Below are positions 11,325 through 25,058 of a stretch of 64,000 nucleotides of DNA, in pieces (position 1 is the first letter of the stretch; each line of letters starts with the position of its first letter). The DNA comes from Tetrahymena thermophila SB210 (Eukaryota > Ciliophora > Oligohymenophorea > Hymenostomatida > Tetrahymenidae). The position numbers were made by a program, and so were the translations under genes. Location: the NCBI RefSeq assembly GCF_000189635.1, contig NW_002475961.1, positions 248,001-312,000 of the forward strand, in the 5' to 3' direction. A model generated the notes under the pieces. It was not told the DNA's origin and made no database searches. It saw only the letters and a program-made list of their open reading frames with translations.

Positions 11325-14300
11325 ATGTAAAAAGGAAGTGATTAAAAAGTAGAACCATAGTAGCAAAGTTAGCTACAGTAATCAAAAGAGATAGTATAAG
11401 AATAAAGCTGTTAAAAAAGCGATCCTTTACTTAGAATAATTTTTGTATATCTTATAATAGGATTTATTATATGCCTTGTTGTAGCTATTATTGTAGGGTA
11501 TTACTATTTATGTTCTCTTTTTTTACCAGCATATGCCTCAACCATAGTAAACGCTCTTTTTTTCATCTATCTGCATCTTCATCAATTTATTTTTGATAAT
11601 TACTTTTAGATATTAATTGCAATAATCTTATTTCTACTGCGTAAAGCTACCTACTATATTCTTTTTCCAGGTCAGTTTTGTTATCACCGTACTTCTTTAG
11701 AAGAAAAATTTTGCTACACTAGAATTCGTCCTATTGTTTATCGATTGGATCTCATTTAAATCCTTTTAAAATGCCTAAAAAAAGAAGAACCAATAAATAA
11801 ATTATTACATCTAACTTAGCCAGATCTTAAATAAGCTAAGTTACATATTGATTAAGCGTTTCAGGCTTTAATTAAATTAGAATAAAGTCAAAAGCTAACT
11901 GATTTGTAAATAGAGATCAAGAGATTATTTGATTCATTTTTGAAAGGACTAGACAGCGCCACTGTTTAGGATGAAACGTTTACATTTTCTATTTAGAACA
12001 TAATATGTAATCAAAAAGATCTAGATACTATAAAATCATCATGTAAATTTACTAAATTATTAAATAAAATAAAAAAATAAGTGCAAGACTTTTTGTGTGA
12101 CATGTCACTTTTAAAATTATTTCTAAATTTGCATTAATTATTTTGTTTAGAAGATAAATTTTGTTTGATCTTTCAAAATTGAATAATTTAGATGAAACTT
12201 TGAAGATTGAAGATAGTTAAAAATTTAATGATTTTTGTTTGATTACAAACTAAACAAAGGTAATATTTTAAAGACATTGTTAAATTCCACACATTTAATA
12301 ATTTATTTTATAGACCTTATTAGAGTAAATAGAAAATCAGGATAGCAAACTGAAAAGGAAATATAAAAACTAAACAGAAAAGGCATTAGGTTCTATAGAA
12401 TTTGTAATGATTATTTCAATCAAAATATTTTAACCATTTATTTCAAAAATTAAAAACTCTGGCTAATTAAAATGACTGACATTTGTTAAAATTTAAACAT
12501 TAAAAAAAAAATGTATTTATGATGTTATTCAAATGATTTACTAATATAATATAAAAGGCATTAGCTGAATTTTCGGTTCAAAACAATATAAAAAGATTTT
12601 AAATAAAGGGACAAGACAATAATGTTATTCATGGGTAAAGCTGACTAATTTGTTTTTTAAAATGGTTTTCAAACTGAATTAAAATTTAAAAAAATAGCTT
12701 AATAGTTTATAGTAAGAAACATTACGAAAAAATGATGAATCATTCAGATTAAGTTTTAGATTAAGACAGTTAATCACCAACATTAATTTTTTGCAATGGA
12801 AATGCTGGGTTGTATGAGTTTAACTATTTTATAGTAAAATAATTTAACAAAAATAAATAAATGAATTAATTATCTTTTTTTTTGTAGGATGATTGGACTC
12901 AATAAGTTGTTCAAGATTATGAAATAAATGTTGTTTTTTGGAGTTACAGAGGATATGGCTATTCTACAGGATCTCCATCGATTTAAGTAAACTTATTTAT
13001 TCAAAGAGAATTTTGTTAATATGAATTTATTTTGAAAAGAATGTTTGCAAAGATGTTGAGTCAGTTTACGATTATGTAAAAGATATTCAAAAATTATCAA
13101 AGATAGGAGTTTTTGGAACTAGCTTAGGGGGATTAGTAGCTGCTCATTTAGGAGCTCACAGAAAAATTGATTTTTTATATGTGGATAGATCATTCTCTTG
13201 TATATCTGATATTGCTTATTTTACTATGTTTAGAGTTTTTAAATTTGTTGTCAGATTCCTAACAAATTACGACTTATGGTCTCCTTTTAATTATGTAAAC
13301 GCTAATTGCTATAAGGTGCTATCTTACGATCCAAACGATGAGGCAATTGGCTATATGTCCTCGATGATGAATGGAGTATCTAAATCGATTGCATAAAATG
13401 TTTTTCTAGCTTAAAATAAGATTTCTTATTATTAATAAAATGATTACAGCATGATAAAAAATTTTAAAGGATTCTGGAATAGAACTTGTACATCAAATAA
13501 TATTTTAGATTATTCAACAAATTTATTAATTCCTTTGTAAATGCAAAAAAAACTTTTCAAAACATTATTGCATATTTTGCTAGGAATTAAAAAAGTTATA
13601 ACGAAATCAAATTAGCAATTGAAAATTTAACAGTAACAAAACGACCAAGAAAAACTCTATTCCCTTAAAAATTTAAACTAGAATAAAAAAAATAAAGTTT
13701 CGACCTGTGATATATAATATGATATAGACGAATCATATGTATTAAATGACACTTAATTAATAAGTAATGGAGACTTCATTCTAGAAAACATGGATTCAAA
13801 TTAGCATACTTTCATAAATCAATCTATTTCTATGCTAAAAAAGCTAGATTCTTAAGATATTAAAATAATTGTAGATTAATGCAGTCCTTCACGAATTGAA
13901 ACTTCTCATCCTTAATAAACACATAACAACACAACATCTACTTAAAAATAATATGAGATCAACATAGAAGTAATTAAGTATAATTATACATTGCCAAATA
14001 ATGAATTAGAACTAGAATAAATAAAATAATCTGTAAGAGGCATATACACGCTTCTTGATTAATATGATTCGAGCGGACTAACGCTTCTTGATTGCCTACA
14101 CTCAGGCAACTTCCTTAAATTCTAAGTATACAATATTCATTCTTTTCGTTTAAAACAAGAAATAAATATATTTATAAATAAATAAAAAAAAGACTTTTAT
14201 TTTAAATTTATTCATTTGGGGATCATATCCTCCAGTGAGTCTTACTGTAGCTGAAAACCCGTCAATAATGGATCACCATAGATATGTAAAAGTAAAATTA

Positions 14301-14879
14301 ATATTTTTTTAATACTTAACAATAAAATAAATTAATTAATTTCAAGGCAAAAACATCACAGCTTATAAATAAGATAATTTAATTAATAAATGCAATAAAT
14401 TTATAGCAGAACTAAACAAATTTTGAAAAATGCGTAAGATTTTTAATTTATTTTTTTTAAGATAATGAAAAACCATTTTTTTATAGTTACAACAGGATCT
14501 TTAAGTGCTAAAAACAGGATTTGAAGCTATCTTTTAGAGCTTAGTAAATAATATTTAATTTATAACAAATAAATTTAATCCATATTTATAATAGAAAAGC
14601 TCAAGTTAATTTTTTAATGCTAAGGATAATTACAAGTCCCCTAATAGTGACGCTAAAAGTAATAATGCAACTATTGATGCTATTGTATTAAATAGTGGTA
14701 TTTATTAAAGAAATTTTGAATAAGAAAAACTTAATTAAGCAGAAGAAAGGTTCCTATAACAAAAAATATAAACTCTAGTAGGAAATTTGCTAGTGGTTTA
14801 ATGTGGACATGTAGATCCTTATTCTAAAATTGAAGAACTTGCTTTAAGAAATCATTTTAGAAATGCAGGATTTCTATGA
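11325..14879 (+). CDS. ABHD16-like membrane serine hydrolase (alpha/beta hydrolase)
   Basis: Ten exons join in phase to about 974 codons. Introns, with my best boundaries, are 12095-12150, 12260-12313, 12404-12557, 12635-12712, 12834-12887, 12987-13039, 14126-14192, 14286-14346 and 14434-14486. A hydrophilic N-terminus is followed by two membrane segments near residues 33-60 and 70-100, then a cytosolic linker. The hydrolase core starts at LIFCNGNAGLYEF, which resembles the same block in ABHD16A (BAT5). It continues with WSYRGYGYSTGSP and the nucleophile elbow GTSLGG (Ser450), and ends with CGHVDPY (His952). About 230 residues between the elbow and the last exons are Gln/Asn-rich and probably disordered. 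ABHD16A is an ER phosphatidylserine lipase; a lipid substrate here is inferred. The first intron could start at 12095 or 12104, both keeping frame. Confidence 0.82.
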
Positions 14880-16611
14880 TATTTAATAAAAATATTGTCA
14901 TTTAAAAAATAATTTAACTTAATTTATATTTATTTAATAAAGCTATTATCTATCTAATAAACTTAATTTATTTCCTAATTTAATTTATTTATTTATATAT
15001 AAATATATTATGTTGAAAATTAATTAAATAGTAAATATTCTAGTGAAATCAAATTTATATCAACCATATTTTTAATTATTTATCTCATTTATGAATTTAT
15101 TTTTATTCTATTTTTTTTAGGTTGCTTTTAAATCAATAAAAAAAATATCAATTTATTGCTTAAAAGTTCTAGATATTATAATAAATTTAATTTGATTCAC
15201 GAAATTCATTTAAGATTATTTAATAAAATTTATTTTCTTAATTTCTTGTTCTAAAATACATACTGATTTCTTGATATAAAAATAAGTTTTTTATTAAAAA
15301 CTATGACTTTAATATTCTTTTAATGATAGAGGTAATATGAAAAACTATATAATTGGATGTTTAAGCAATCTATAATTATTGTTTATTTTTAAAAACTACA
15401 TTTACTTAAAAATAATCATTAAGCTTGATAGTAATTTTATTGCTAATTTATTTGTTAATAAATAGGCTTTGGTTACTCAAATTATAGTAAGCTCATTAAA
15501 AAAAATAATATTTTTTATCTATTGCTTTTGATAATAAATTCACAAATAATTAATAAAAACATAAAAAATAAATATGTAAAAAAAGGAAAAAAATACAATA
15601 AATTAATTGAAAATTTTATTAATATTCTTTAAAATTTTTAATGATTTATTTTAAATAATTTAATAAATAAGCTATTTATCATGAAATTTACTAGTTATAT
15701 CCTTTAATTAAGAGGTAAAAGAGAATTAAAACAAAAAACAATTAAACTTTTTATAATTTTATATGATTTAAATTCATACATAATATTTTTAAAAAATTAT
15801 TATTTTTTATATTCATAAATAGTATGTTGGATTACTTTCTTTAAATAAAAGTTAGAATTTATTGAAATTTTAATTAGTAGATTAATATTATTTTATTTAT
15901 TTTTTAATATTTATTTATAAAGTAAGTTAGTTAGTAAATCTAAATACCTGAAAATTCAATTTATTTTAACAATTTGCAAATAAGTATAAAAAACTGTTTT
16001 TAAATTAATTACTTTTAAATTAATAGGAGATTACTCTCTTCAGATTGAGATTCCTTAACGCATATTATTAACATTTATCCTTAAAATCAGGTATATTAAA
16101 ATAATGTTAAGCTTAATGTATTATTAATTTAATTATTCTTATGATGTCATTCAAATTTATTAATCAAAGAAAAAAAAATTGTGGTAAAATGAAAATAAGA
16201 AAAAACAGATTTAGATTTTTTTTAGTTTTTTTTAAATTTATAAGACAAATCATAGGAACTTAATTCAAATTTAAATAAAAACAGTTCCTTTCAGTGAATA
16301 TTTTATTAATATAATTTTTAAATTTAAGTATTTAAGAAAATAAATTTTATTTAGAATTTTTTATTTGTTACAGCTAAAACAAATTATAAATTACAAACTT
16401 TTGAATCAATAGAAAATATAGATAGATGGATACCCAAAAATACAATTATTAAATCGTTCTATTATGCTATAGCCACAATTTTGAATTTTATTATGATAAA
16501 TCATTCTTTTTTTGAGTATTTTAAAGTATGACAATAAGATTAATTTTTTAAGTAATCATTAAATAAAAATAATAATAAAGAAGAATAATAATAAAAAAGT
16601 AAAATACTCAT
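14880..16611. other. AT-rich spacer
   Basis: About 1.7 kb with no coding frame, RNA gene or clear repeat. It is dominated by TTTAT/ATAAA simple sequence. Confidence 0.6.
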
Positions 16612-18993
16612 ATGAGTGATGATTCATCCCAAAATACCAAAAAAGAAGGGTAATATTAATAAGTAAATAATACTGAATATAAAATCTTGTAACACGGTAA
16701 TGCAGAAACTCATAATTCAGATAAGGAAGAAAAAAGAGAAAATGTGAAAAAGACAAACTCTGGATGTATTGAAAAATTAAAGAGCAAGCATAAATAGTTC
16801 AGAAATTGGTGGGAAAGTATTCCTCCTGTGAAGAGAATCGCTTCTTTTTTAGCTGCCTAGCTATTACCTATGGCAATAAGCATAAGCTTAACAAAAACAA
16901 CTTAATCTGATTGGTAGAATCATTCAAATCAAATTCAAGCTTTGGGTGATAACTATAATTCTCATTTTTATATAGACTTTTCTGTTAAGCAATAATGTTC
17001 TATGGATGAAACAAATGTTATGGAATATATATGGCCTGGATTAAATCAAGGATGTGACTGCTACTCTTCAAGTGGAGTTATTAATAGCAACTATTAGAAT
17101 TGCTAATGTAGTTAAGTACCTTCTTGGGATCCAGTTGCGTTTTAATATCTCTTTACTAATGGACCATAAAAATTGACTCTATGTGCAAAAAGATCTCTAC
17201 TAAACTTCTTTAATGTAGGACCCTTGTCAGGTCATTCATGCACATCCTTACAAAAATAATGTGGAAATCCTTCGAAGCCTGAGACTGTTCTTTGTGTTGG
17301 TTTGAATGATCCCTGCCCTATTTATGATATAATCTTTACTAATGGAGTTTAATAGCCCTATGCAAGTGATCCTAATTGGGGATAGATCTAAATCAATAGT
17401 AACCAATATATCTATTTTGATAAGTTAGGAGCAAATGCAAATAATCTTCCCTTATCTTAATTTGTATTTACAGCAGGAGCGGGGGTTTGTATTGATAATT
17501 ATACTTAATAAAATATTGATTAAATACGCTTAGATTATCCACTCTCAAAGAGTTAGAGAACAGCTTGCAGTAATACTGACCCTAGATTTTATTTTGTATA
17601 TTAAATTGGTGTTAATTAGCTTTACCTTACAGAATTTAGTACCCAAGATTACAATTTATTGAGTTAATTATCAGGAATGTAACTGTCAACATCTACAGAA
17701 GTTTATAAACTATATAAAAGACCATATGAGCCATGGAATGTCAATGATAGATACAAAATTTTAATTTTCTAAAGCATAATAGATGATGTTACTTTCTAAT
17801 AATTTTTATTTTCTGCCTCCTTTATTATAAATACAGCTGCATCCAGCGTTTTTTATGTGTTTGGTATAATTTATGGATACTATTAGCACATAAATTTATT
17901 GAGAAACGATAAATATAAAATTGCTATTTGGAATGCTTTGAATACAATAATGAGTTTATTATCTAAGTCTTTATCTTTTATCATGTCAGTAGTTACATTA
18001 GCTTTCGCTTTAGATTATGCCTTGAAATTTACTGTTTTAATTAACAATCACCCTTCTACTGATATATTTTAATAGCAATGTTAAAATTAATTAGATTATA
18101 TAAATTCAATATTCAAATCTAATTACATAGTAACAATTATTATTACTGGAATCTATCTGCTAAAAGATATTATAGACATTATTCCTGACCTATACACAGC
18201 TTACAAAGAGAAGAAAAAACAGTAATAATCTTAAAAAGTGAGCTCAGAAAAGTAAGAATAAGAAAATAATAAAGAAAAAAAATAATAGGATGGAAAGAAA
18301 GAAAAGAAATAAACTAAAAACTAAGGAGACCAAAAGTAAAATTAAGAAAAATAATTTGAAGAATGGAAAAAATAATAACTAAAAGAATATGATAATTGGT
18401 AAAATTTGGTAGCTCAATAAAAAGAAGAATAATTATAACTATCAACAAAATAATAAGATGAATGGTAAAAACTTTAATAGTAGATTGAAGAAGAGTAAAA
18501 AAAGCTCAAATCTAAACAAGCAGAAGATCAAGAAAAGCTAAAATAAAAATAAAACGATGAAGAATAGAAGTTTTCATAAAAGTAAACTGACTAAGAATAA
18601 AAGTAACAATTTAAATTAAAATAATAATAAGAAAATCTAAATCTTTAGAATAAATAAAATGAAGATTAATAAAAACTAAATACTGACTAAGCTGATAGAT
18701 AGCACAAAATGCTTGCTAAATAGTCTTAGGAATAGCAATAATTGTCTTAAAAATAATAGTAGGAATAGAGAAAATTACTGTAAAGCCAAAAAGAAGAATA
18801 ATAAAAATTATTATAAAAGCAAGAGTAAGAAAACCATAAATAGAGCAGTGAATAAAGATAAAATTAACAAAATGATGAATAACAACAATCTGAGTCACAG
18901 TAATAAATATAACAATTAAAGTAATTAACACAACTACCAAATTTATCTCATGGATAATTTGAATTAAAAGGTGTAATTAGTAATTTATAATGA
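16612..18993 (+). CDS. Four-pass membrane protein with Cys-rich ectodomain and Q/K/E-rich tail
   Basis: A single frame of 2,382 nt (793 residues) ends at TGA 18991-18993. After a polar N-terminus there is a membrane segment near residues 80-98. Residues about 100-395 form a large region with many paired cysteines (for example GCDCYSS, NCQCSQ, NDPCPIYD), as in disulfide-bonded extracellular domains. Three more membrane helices follow at about residues 400-430, 440-470 and 500-525. The last 260 or so residues are almost entirely Lys, Gln, Glu and Asn, with WKK/EEW-type repeats, and should form a charged cytoplasmic coiled coil. I do not recognise a named family, although this layout is common among ciliate surface proteins. 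The use of TAA/TAG as Gln is very dense in the tail. Confidence 0.85.
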
Positions 18994-19947
18994 GTATATT
19001 TTATTATTTCTAAATTTGAATCATTATATTTTTTCAAATAATTATTATTCTCTTTAATTGAATTAAATCTATTTTTCCTTTATAATTTAATTAAATTTTT
19101 TAAAAAAAATATATTTCTTTAAAATATCTTAAAATTTTTCAAATAATCTTGTTTTTTTGAAATAAAATATTCTATTTATGCAAATACTTTTAAAGTAGGA
19201 CATCCCTCTAATATTAGCAAAATATTTTTGAAAGCTAAATAAACATTTAGATATTTTTAATATTTTGATTTACATAAAAATAAATACAGTCAACTTAATC
19301 AAGTAATTTGATTATTGAATTTTTTTCTTTTAAAGTAAATGATAATAATAAGATAATAGGAGATTTTTAAATTTTACATTTAGATTTTCTTATTTATGAT
19401 GGGATAGTTTATGAATTAAAATTTCAAAATTAGGTTTATAGATAGACAAAAGAAATATATTAAATAGTTTGTTTATATTTAGATTTACTTATATATTCTA
19501 TTTATGCAAATTCTTTTAAATTAGGACTCTCTCTAATATTAGCAAAATATTTTTGAAAACTACATAAATATTTAGATATTTTTAATATTTTTGATTTACA
19601 TAAAATACATTCAACTTAATCAAGTAATTTGATTATTAAATTTTATACTTTAATTTTAAATGATAATAATAAAATAATAGATGATTTATATATTTTACAT
19701 TTGGATTTTCTTAAGATGGGATAGTTTATGAATTAAAATTTCAAAATTAAGTGTAAAGATAAACAAAAATGATGTATTAAATAGTTAGTTTATATAAACA
19801 TTTTATATTTAGATTTACTTACTTACTTTAATGAAATTATTTATGAATGAAAGAATAATTATAATATATTTTTGATATGAATTAAAATATAAACAAGGTT
19901 TTAACTTCTTATACTATTTTGTTTATGAAATTGTTTAGCAAATAAAA
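18994..19947. other. Convergent spacer holding a tandem duplication
   Basis: Non-coding AT-rich sequence between two genes that end towards each other. Most of its length is the 326-bp duplication listed separately. Confidence 0.6.
19168..19815. repeat. 326-bp tandem duplication
   Basis: Copy 1 starts at 19168 and copy 2 at 19494. Both begin with TATTCTATTTATGCAAAT and share long stretches such as CTCTAATATTAGCAAAATAT and CAACTTAATCAAGTAATTTG, with scattered substitutions and small indels. It lies entirely in a spacer and has no open frame. Confidence 0.85.
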
Positions 19948-22172
19948 TCATGATACATCTTTAATGATTTTATTATGGTTTTCTACTTGTTAAGAGAAAT
20001 TAGCTGCTTTTAAAGTAGAAATTGATCTTGAATTATCAATTAAGATATCTTTTTTCATAATTTCAGTTCCTAATTAAACTAAAACTTTCCTATTTACTAA
20101 GTTTAATAATAAAATAGATTAAAATAAACATTTATTTACTTTTATAAATTTTACTATTTTTGATTGAGTCAAAGTTTCCAAAGAAATTTATTGGCTTTTC
20201 TGCTGGTAAAATATTAAATTTAAATTATTTTTATTTATAATTCATTTTCTAGTCTCCAGCAAGATACTCTTTAAATTATGATGTTCTAATCTTCAAAAGA
20301 GTAATATGACTTGAGTCATAAAACCCAGAGATTTCTTATATGTACTCAGTTCTAGAGAATTTAATATCAACACTTTTAATATCTCTTTCTTGAACTATAT
20401 TATCTGAATTAGGTGGTTGTATAGATTAAACCAAATCACCGTTTAGGAGCTTGTATTCTGTTTCAATTCTTACTAAATAATGGTCTTTGAAAAATATTTT
20501 CAAACTATTTATTTTATATAATTTGTCATCTGGTAATATTTCAAAATCTCTCCATTATAAAGTTTGCTCAGTGAGAACTTTTATTCCTTGTACCTCTTTT
20601 CTGAATTTATTTTTGGTTGAAAGAGCTTTACTACTATTTGCTAAAGATAAAGCATCCTAATATATATTTTAAATCAAGAAATTAATGAAAATATAAATAT
20701 TCTTTTAACATACTTCAATAGGTGAAACTTCTGTAACTAAAGTTTGAATCTTAGAAGCTTCAATCACTGAATCTCTAGGTAATCTTTGTAATTCTTTCAA
20801 AAGTTAATGAGCCTTCAAGCATTCCTTTTATTTTTATCATTAATTTAAATTAAATTTTGATATTAAATTTGTAAATTACTTGTTAGACAGTTTCTAAGTC
20901 TTTTTCAGCATCTGCTTTTTAAGCTAAAATTTGTTTTTCTTAAAGTTATAACTCAGTTAGCCTTTAGATATGAGTTTTTTCAAAGGACTTTATACTATTT
21001 GATATTCTTCTTACATTTTATTTGCTTTAAAGTATCATTGATTCTGAAATACGGATAGGTTTTTAAAACTCTTAAGGTAAAGCACTTTCTCTAACCTTTA
21101 ATTGTATTAAAACAATTTAAATATAATCTTTGATTTTGCAAAAGCTTTATTTACATTTTTTTTAGGAGATTTCAATACATTTGCTTCTGATTTCGATTTA
21201 GAAATATTTCTAAATCTAGTTTTAGGAGGTTCTAATTCCTCCGGGCTAACAGTTAAATCTGGTCTTTGAATAGGAGTAACATTATTTTTTTAACAAAGTT
21301 CTTTATATTTTGTTTCAGTTTCATCTATTTTTTTCATGATCTTATCTCGATTCTCCTTCTTCTTTTCAATAACTTTCTATTCATAATTTAGTTTACTCAT
21401 TAGTAATTCAATCTCTTTTCTCATGTCATTTCTACTAGTTATTGGCTAGTCACTTTACAATATTTTTTCTTATTCTCTTTATTTACTTTTTAATTCTTAA
21501 TTCTTAACTTTTGCTTTTTCAATATCACTTTCAAGTTATTTAAGATCTTCTACTGTCTTTGTATAGCTAAAATTTTAATTTAATATAAAATCAATATAAA
21601 TTCTAAAATAATTCAGTTATAAAATAGAATAATTTAAATATTTTAAAGCCAAATAAAAGATTTACGCATCGAAAGATTGACTTTCTTGGGCTTTCTCCAT
21701 TTATTTAATTCTTTTTTCATAAAATTCCATTTATTTTTTTGCATTTTCAAGTTCTTTTTTCACCACTCCTATTTTAAATTAGAGAAAATGTTTCTTCAAA
21801 AAACTAAAAAAACTTTATTAAATTATTTGAGAAGCTTTTAGCAGGATCCTAATAAATAAAAGGAATTGTTACATAAATAAAAAATTAAATTACCTTCTTA
21901 TTATTCTTAATTCGTAGGTTTTGCAAGTTTAGGTACGACTATGGTATCTATTATCTTCTTTGATTCTTCAGATAGCTATTTCAATTTTGATATTAATGCA
22001 TCGTTTTCTAATTTATGTTTTAGAAGTTCCTTTTAACTATATAATTTTTTTCATAAAATTATCATATCGCTAGAATAATATCTTTAAAAAAATACATTTA
22101 TGCAGTTTTTTCATCTTTAGTGTGACAATTGCTGCATTTCTTTTCCTATTAATTTGCTATACTCTTTCTCAT
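19948..22172 (-). CDS. Coiled-coil protein with N-terminal CxxC motif
   Basis: Eight exons join to 598 codons (597 residues). Introns are 20097-20139, 20657-20713, 20825-20879, 21096-21154, 21567-21665, 21835-21893 and 22037-22095. An in-frame TGA upstream of the ATG at 22172 supports the start. Residues 10-25 hold KKCSNCHTKDEK, a possible half zinc site. Residues about 30-250 are heptad-like and charged (SKLKQLSEESKKI, EKRIKQMEKAQ), consistent with long coiled coils. A basic linker rich in Ser/Pro follows (EPPKTRFRNISKSKSE), then another helical stretch. The C-terminal 200 residues are beta-like, including EISGFYDSSHITLL and INFFGNFDSIKN, which faintly recall jacalin-type or other all-beta folds. 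Family not recognised. A structural or ciliary role would be a guess. Confidence 0.8.
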
Positions 22173-23957
22173 TAAATAAATGATTGTTTCTTTTGATAAA
22201 GTATCTTTTAATAAAATAACCAAAAATCAAATATACTAATAAACACTCAATTTTAATAAGATTATTAAAGCCTAAGATCGATCGATCAATCAATCAATCA
22301 AAATTTAATATAAAATTTGTAAAATTGCGAAACTTGTTTGAAACTAATAAAAATTTTAAACCTGACTTGGCTTTGGTTTTATCTTGACTACATACTAGAA
22401 AGATTATTATAGAACGAATTAAATATCAATCAATGTGAATTATTTAAGATGAAATCAATTTTTAGTTCGCAAATAACAATAATTAAAAGTTTAAAAAATA
22501 TTAACATTAATTAATATCAATATTAATAAGTTAACATTTTTTAAGTTTTTAAGAAATAGAACATTTTTTGTCAATAAATTGGCATATTTAATTTAAAACT
22601 GAAAAGCTAAATTGCTTTTTCAAGAATTAAATCAAGTATGTGCTTATTTTTTTAATATAAGATTTGTTGATTTTTTAAATATAAATGTTATTTATTTTAC
22701 ACTTTCAAAAATAAATAAAAAATTTAGGTTTTATTTTTATATTTAAAATTAAACACCAGCTAATGACATAACAAACACAAGTATTTGATTATTTTTTTAA
22801 CATTAAATTTGTTTATCTTAATAATTTATATGCAATCTGTTTTACATTTTCAAAAATAAATAAAGAAATTTAAGTAAAATTTTAAATATCTGAAATTAAT
22901 CATTAATTAATGTTAAGAGTAAATGAAAAAAAAAACAGACTTTACAATACTTTAAATAATGAAAATTTTCCAAAAATAATTGATTAGATTTATTAGAAAT
23001 AAAATTTCAAGAATTAAATCAACATTCATTTATTTTTGTAATAAAATTTATATGTTTGTTTTCAATCTCAATAATAAACTAAAACATTTTGATATAAATT
23101 AATCGAAAAAATTAGATATAGTATATAAAATAAAAAATAATTTTCCACATCTTGATATACAACATTTAATAAGTTTAATTTTTTAAAAAATAATAATTAT
23201 TTGTTTATTTTTGAAATAAAAATTCAATTGTTTTTTACTTTAAAAAACTTTAATCGCCAAAAAAATAAATAAAAATTTTTTTTCTATTTTGAGTTTTAGA
23301 AAAAATTTTGTTATAATTAAATAGGTTGCTTTTGAATTATTAAAGGATAAAGTAATATTAATTGAATATTTTAAAATAATCTTACTCAGCATTTATTATC
23401 TTAAGTCTTAGAAAAATAAGTTGTTTCTTTATGACTTTATTGAAATAGCATTATATCAAAAAAAAATAAATTAAAAAATTAAGAAAAAAAATACCATGTG
23501 CTCATAATAAATAAATAATTACTAACTTTTCAACTGTACATTTGATAGTTTTAGTTATTTTTTGTTTATAGTTTATTGCCAAAAATTTTTTTGAAGAATT
23601 TTAATGTAATTTATCTGCGATGAAATACTTGGAGAAGTAATAATCTTCTTACTTTTATTTTATCTATTTTATAAATTTTAGATTAGAAAATAGAAAATAT
23701 TATATAAATGTTATGTGATTAAAGTTTTAATTTGTCTCTCTTTTTCTATTTCAATTAATTAACTTTTTTATTCTTTGGCTTTTATCAAGGCTTGTAATTT
23801 TTTTTATCTATTTTTAGGTTTCCTTCTATTACTATTTTGAATTATATATTAAATGAAGATATATAGCTTTATTTATAATTAAAATTTAATTAAAACAAAA
23901 ATCAGAATATTTTCCCACAAAAAGAATCTTAAAATTAACAAATAGCTAACATTTTTG
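22173..23957. other. AT-rich spacer with a GATC/AATC tract
   Basis: About 1.8 kb between divergent genes. A short tract at 22278-22300 alternates GATC and AATC units. I see no coding frame and no RNA gene. Confidence 0.6.
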
Positions 23958-25058
23958 ATGAAATTCCTAAATTACTTCTTCTAAAATCAAAACCCTTAAA
24001 ATGAGAGCTAGAAAAATATAAAATCTAGCAAGACTTATCAATAAACTTTGAAATTAGAAAGTCAAATTTTGAATTAATACTCTGGACTTACTTTAGGTGA
24101 ATCGATTGAAATTAAAGATGTATACTTTAACTTTAGAAATACAGAAACATTTATCCACACACTAGAGTGTGGAAAATAAAACTAAGAAGTTATGGTCCTT
24201 GTTCATGGATATGGTGGAAGCGCTGTTACTTATTATTAAATACTAAAATAATTAAGTGAAAAATATCATGTATTTGCCATAGATATTATTGGTATGGGTC
24301 TTTCTGATAGATAAAACTTTAACGTTGATAACGATACTAGGTCTATTATTGACTTTTTTGTAGAGTCCATAAATCAATGGAGAATTTAACTTTCTTTGGA
24401 ATAATTTGTGTTAGTTGGACATTCCTTCGGTGGATATATATCAGCAAATTACACAGTTAAATATTCTGAATAAGTCACTGAGTTATTTTTACTTTCACCA
24501 ATGGCTGGTACCCAAACTAATCCGTTTGAGAGTTTAATTGACGAGAATGATTTCTAGAGATATGTTAATAACTAGCCTTTTTTACAAAAAATGATTCTTA
24601 AGTATGTTAGAAAGTAGCATAACACTAAGACTACTATTTAAGATTTAACTAGAAAATGGTTTGTGCCATCTAAATTTATCATCGGTAAAGCTCTCAATAA
24701 AAAAATTCATACAAATAACAAAACTGAAAAGCAATTATGGCAAAATTACTTTAATAACTTATACTAATTACCTGAATCTACTGATCATTTCATTCACGGC
24801 TTAATAACCTTCCCTTTTATCTAGGCAAAATTGTCAATAGAATAATAATTTGAAGAAAATTTAAATAAAATTAATTAAACTGTTCACTTTTACTTTGGAG
24901 ATTCAGATTGGATGGATTCAACTGGATGTATTCGTCTTTCAAAAAAATTAAAAAGTACCTTTAGGTACATAGAAAATGCCAGTCATCAACTATATTTTGA
25001 CCAACCTTAAACAATAGCTAATTTATTACTCAATCCTTATTTAAATTATTTTTACTGA
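23958..25058 (+). CDS. ABHD4/ABHD5-like alpha/beta hydrolase
   Basis: Single exon, 1,101 nt, 366 residues. The order of motifs matches the ABHD4/ABHD5 (CGI-58) group: VLVHGYGGSAVTY (oxyanion region, about residue 80), FAIDIIGMGLSDR, the nucleophile elbow GHSFGG (Ser156), and near the C-terminus FGDSDWMDSTG and ASHQLYFDQP, the latter with an H-x4-D arrangement (His343). ABHD4 hydrolyses N-acyl phospholipids; ABHD5 lacks the nucleophile Ser and co-activates ATGL lipase on lipid droplets. Here the Ser is present, so an active ABHD4-like lipase is more likely than a pure co-activator. The ATG at 23958 is the first in frame after a run of stops and gives an N-terminus of normal length. No membrane helix is seen. 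Confidence 0.9.

Noticed and set aside
18716..18940. Hydrophobic minus-strand frame and a Lys/Asn-rich plus-strand frame
   Set aside because: Both are out-of-frame shadows of the Q/K/E-rich tail of the membrane protein at 16612-18993.
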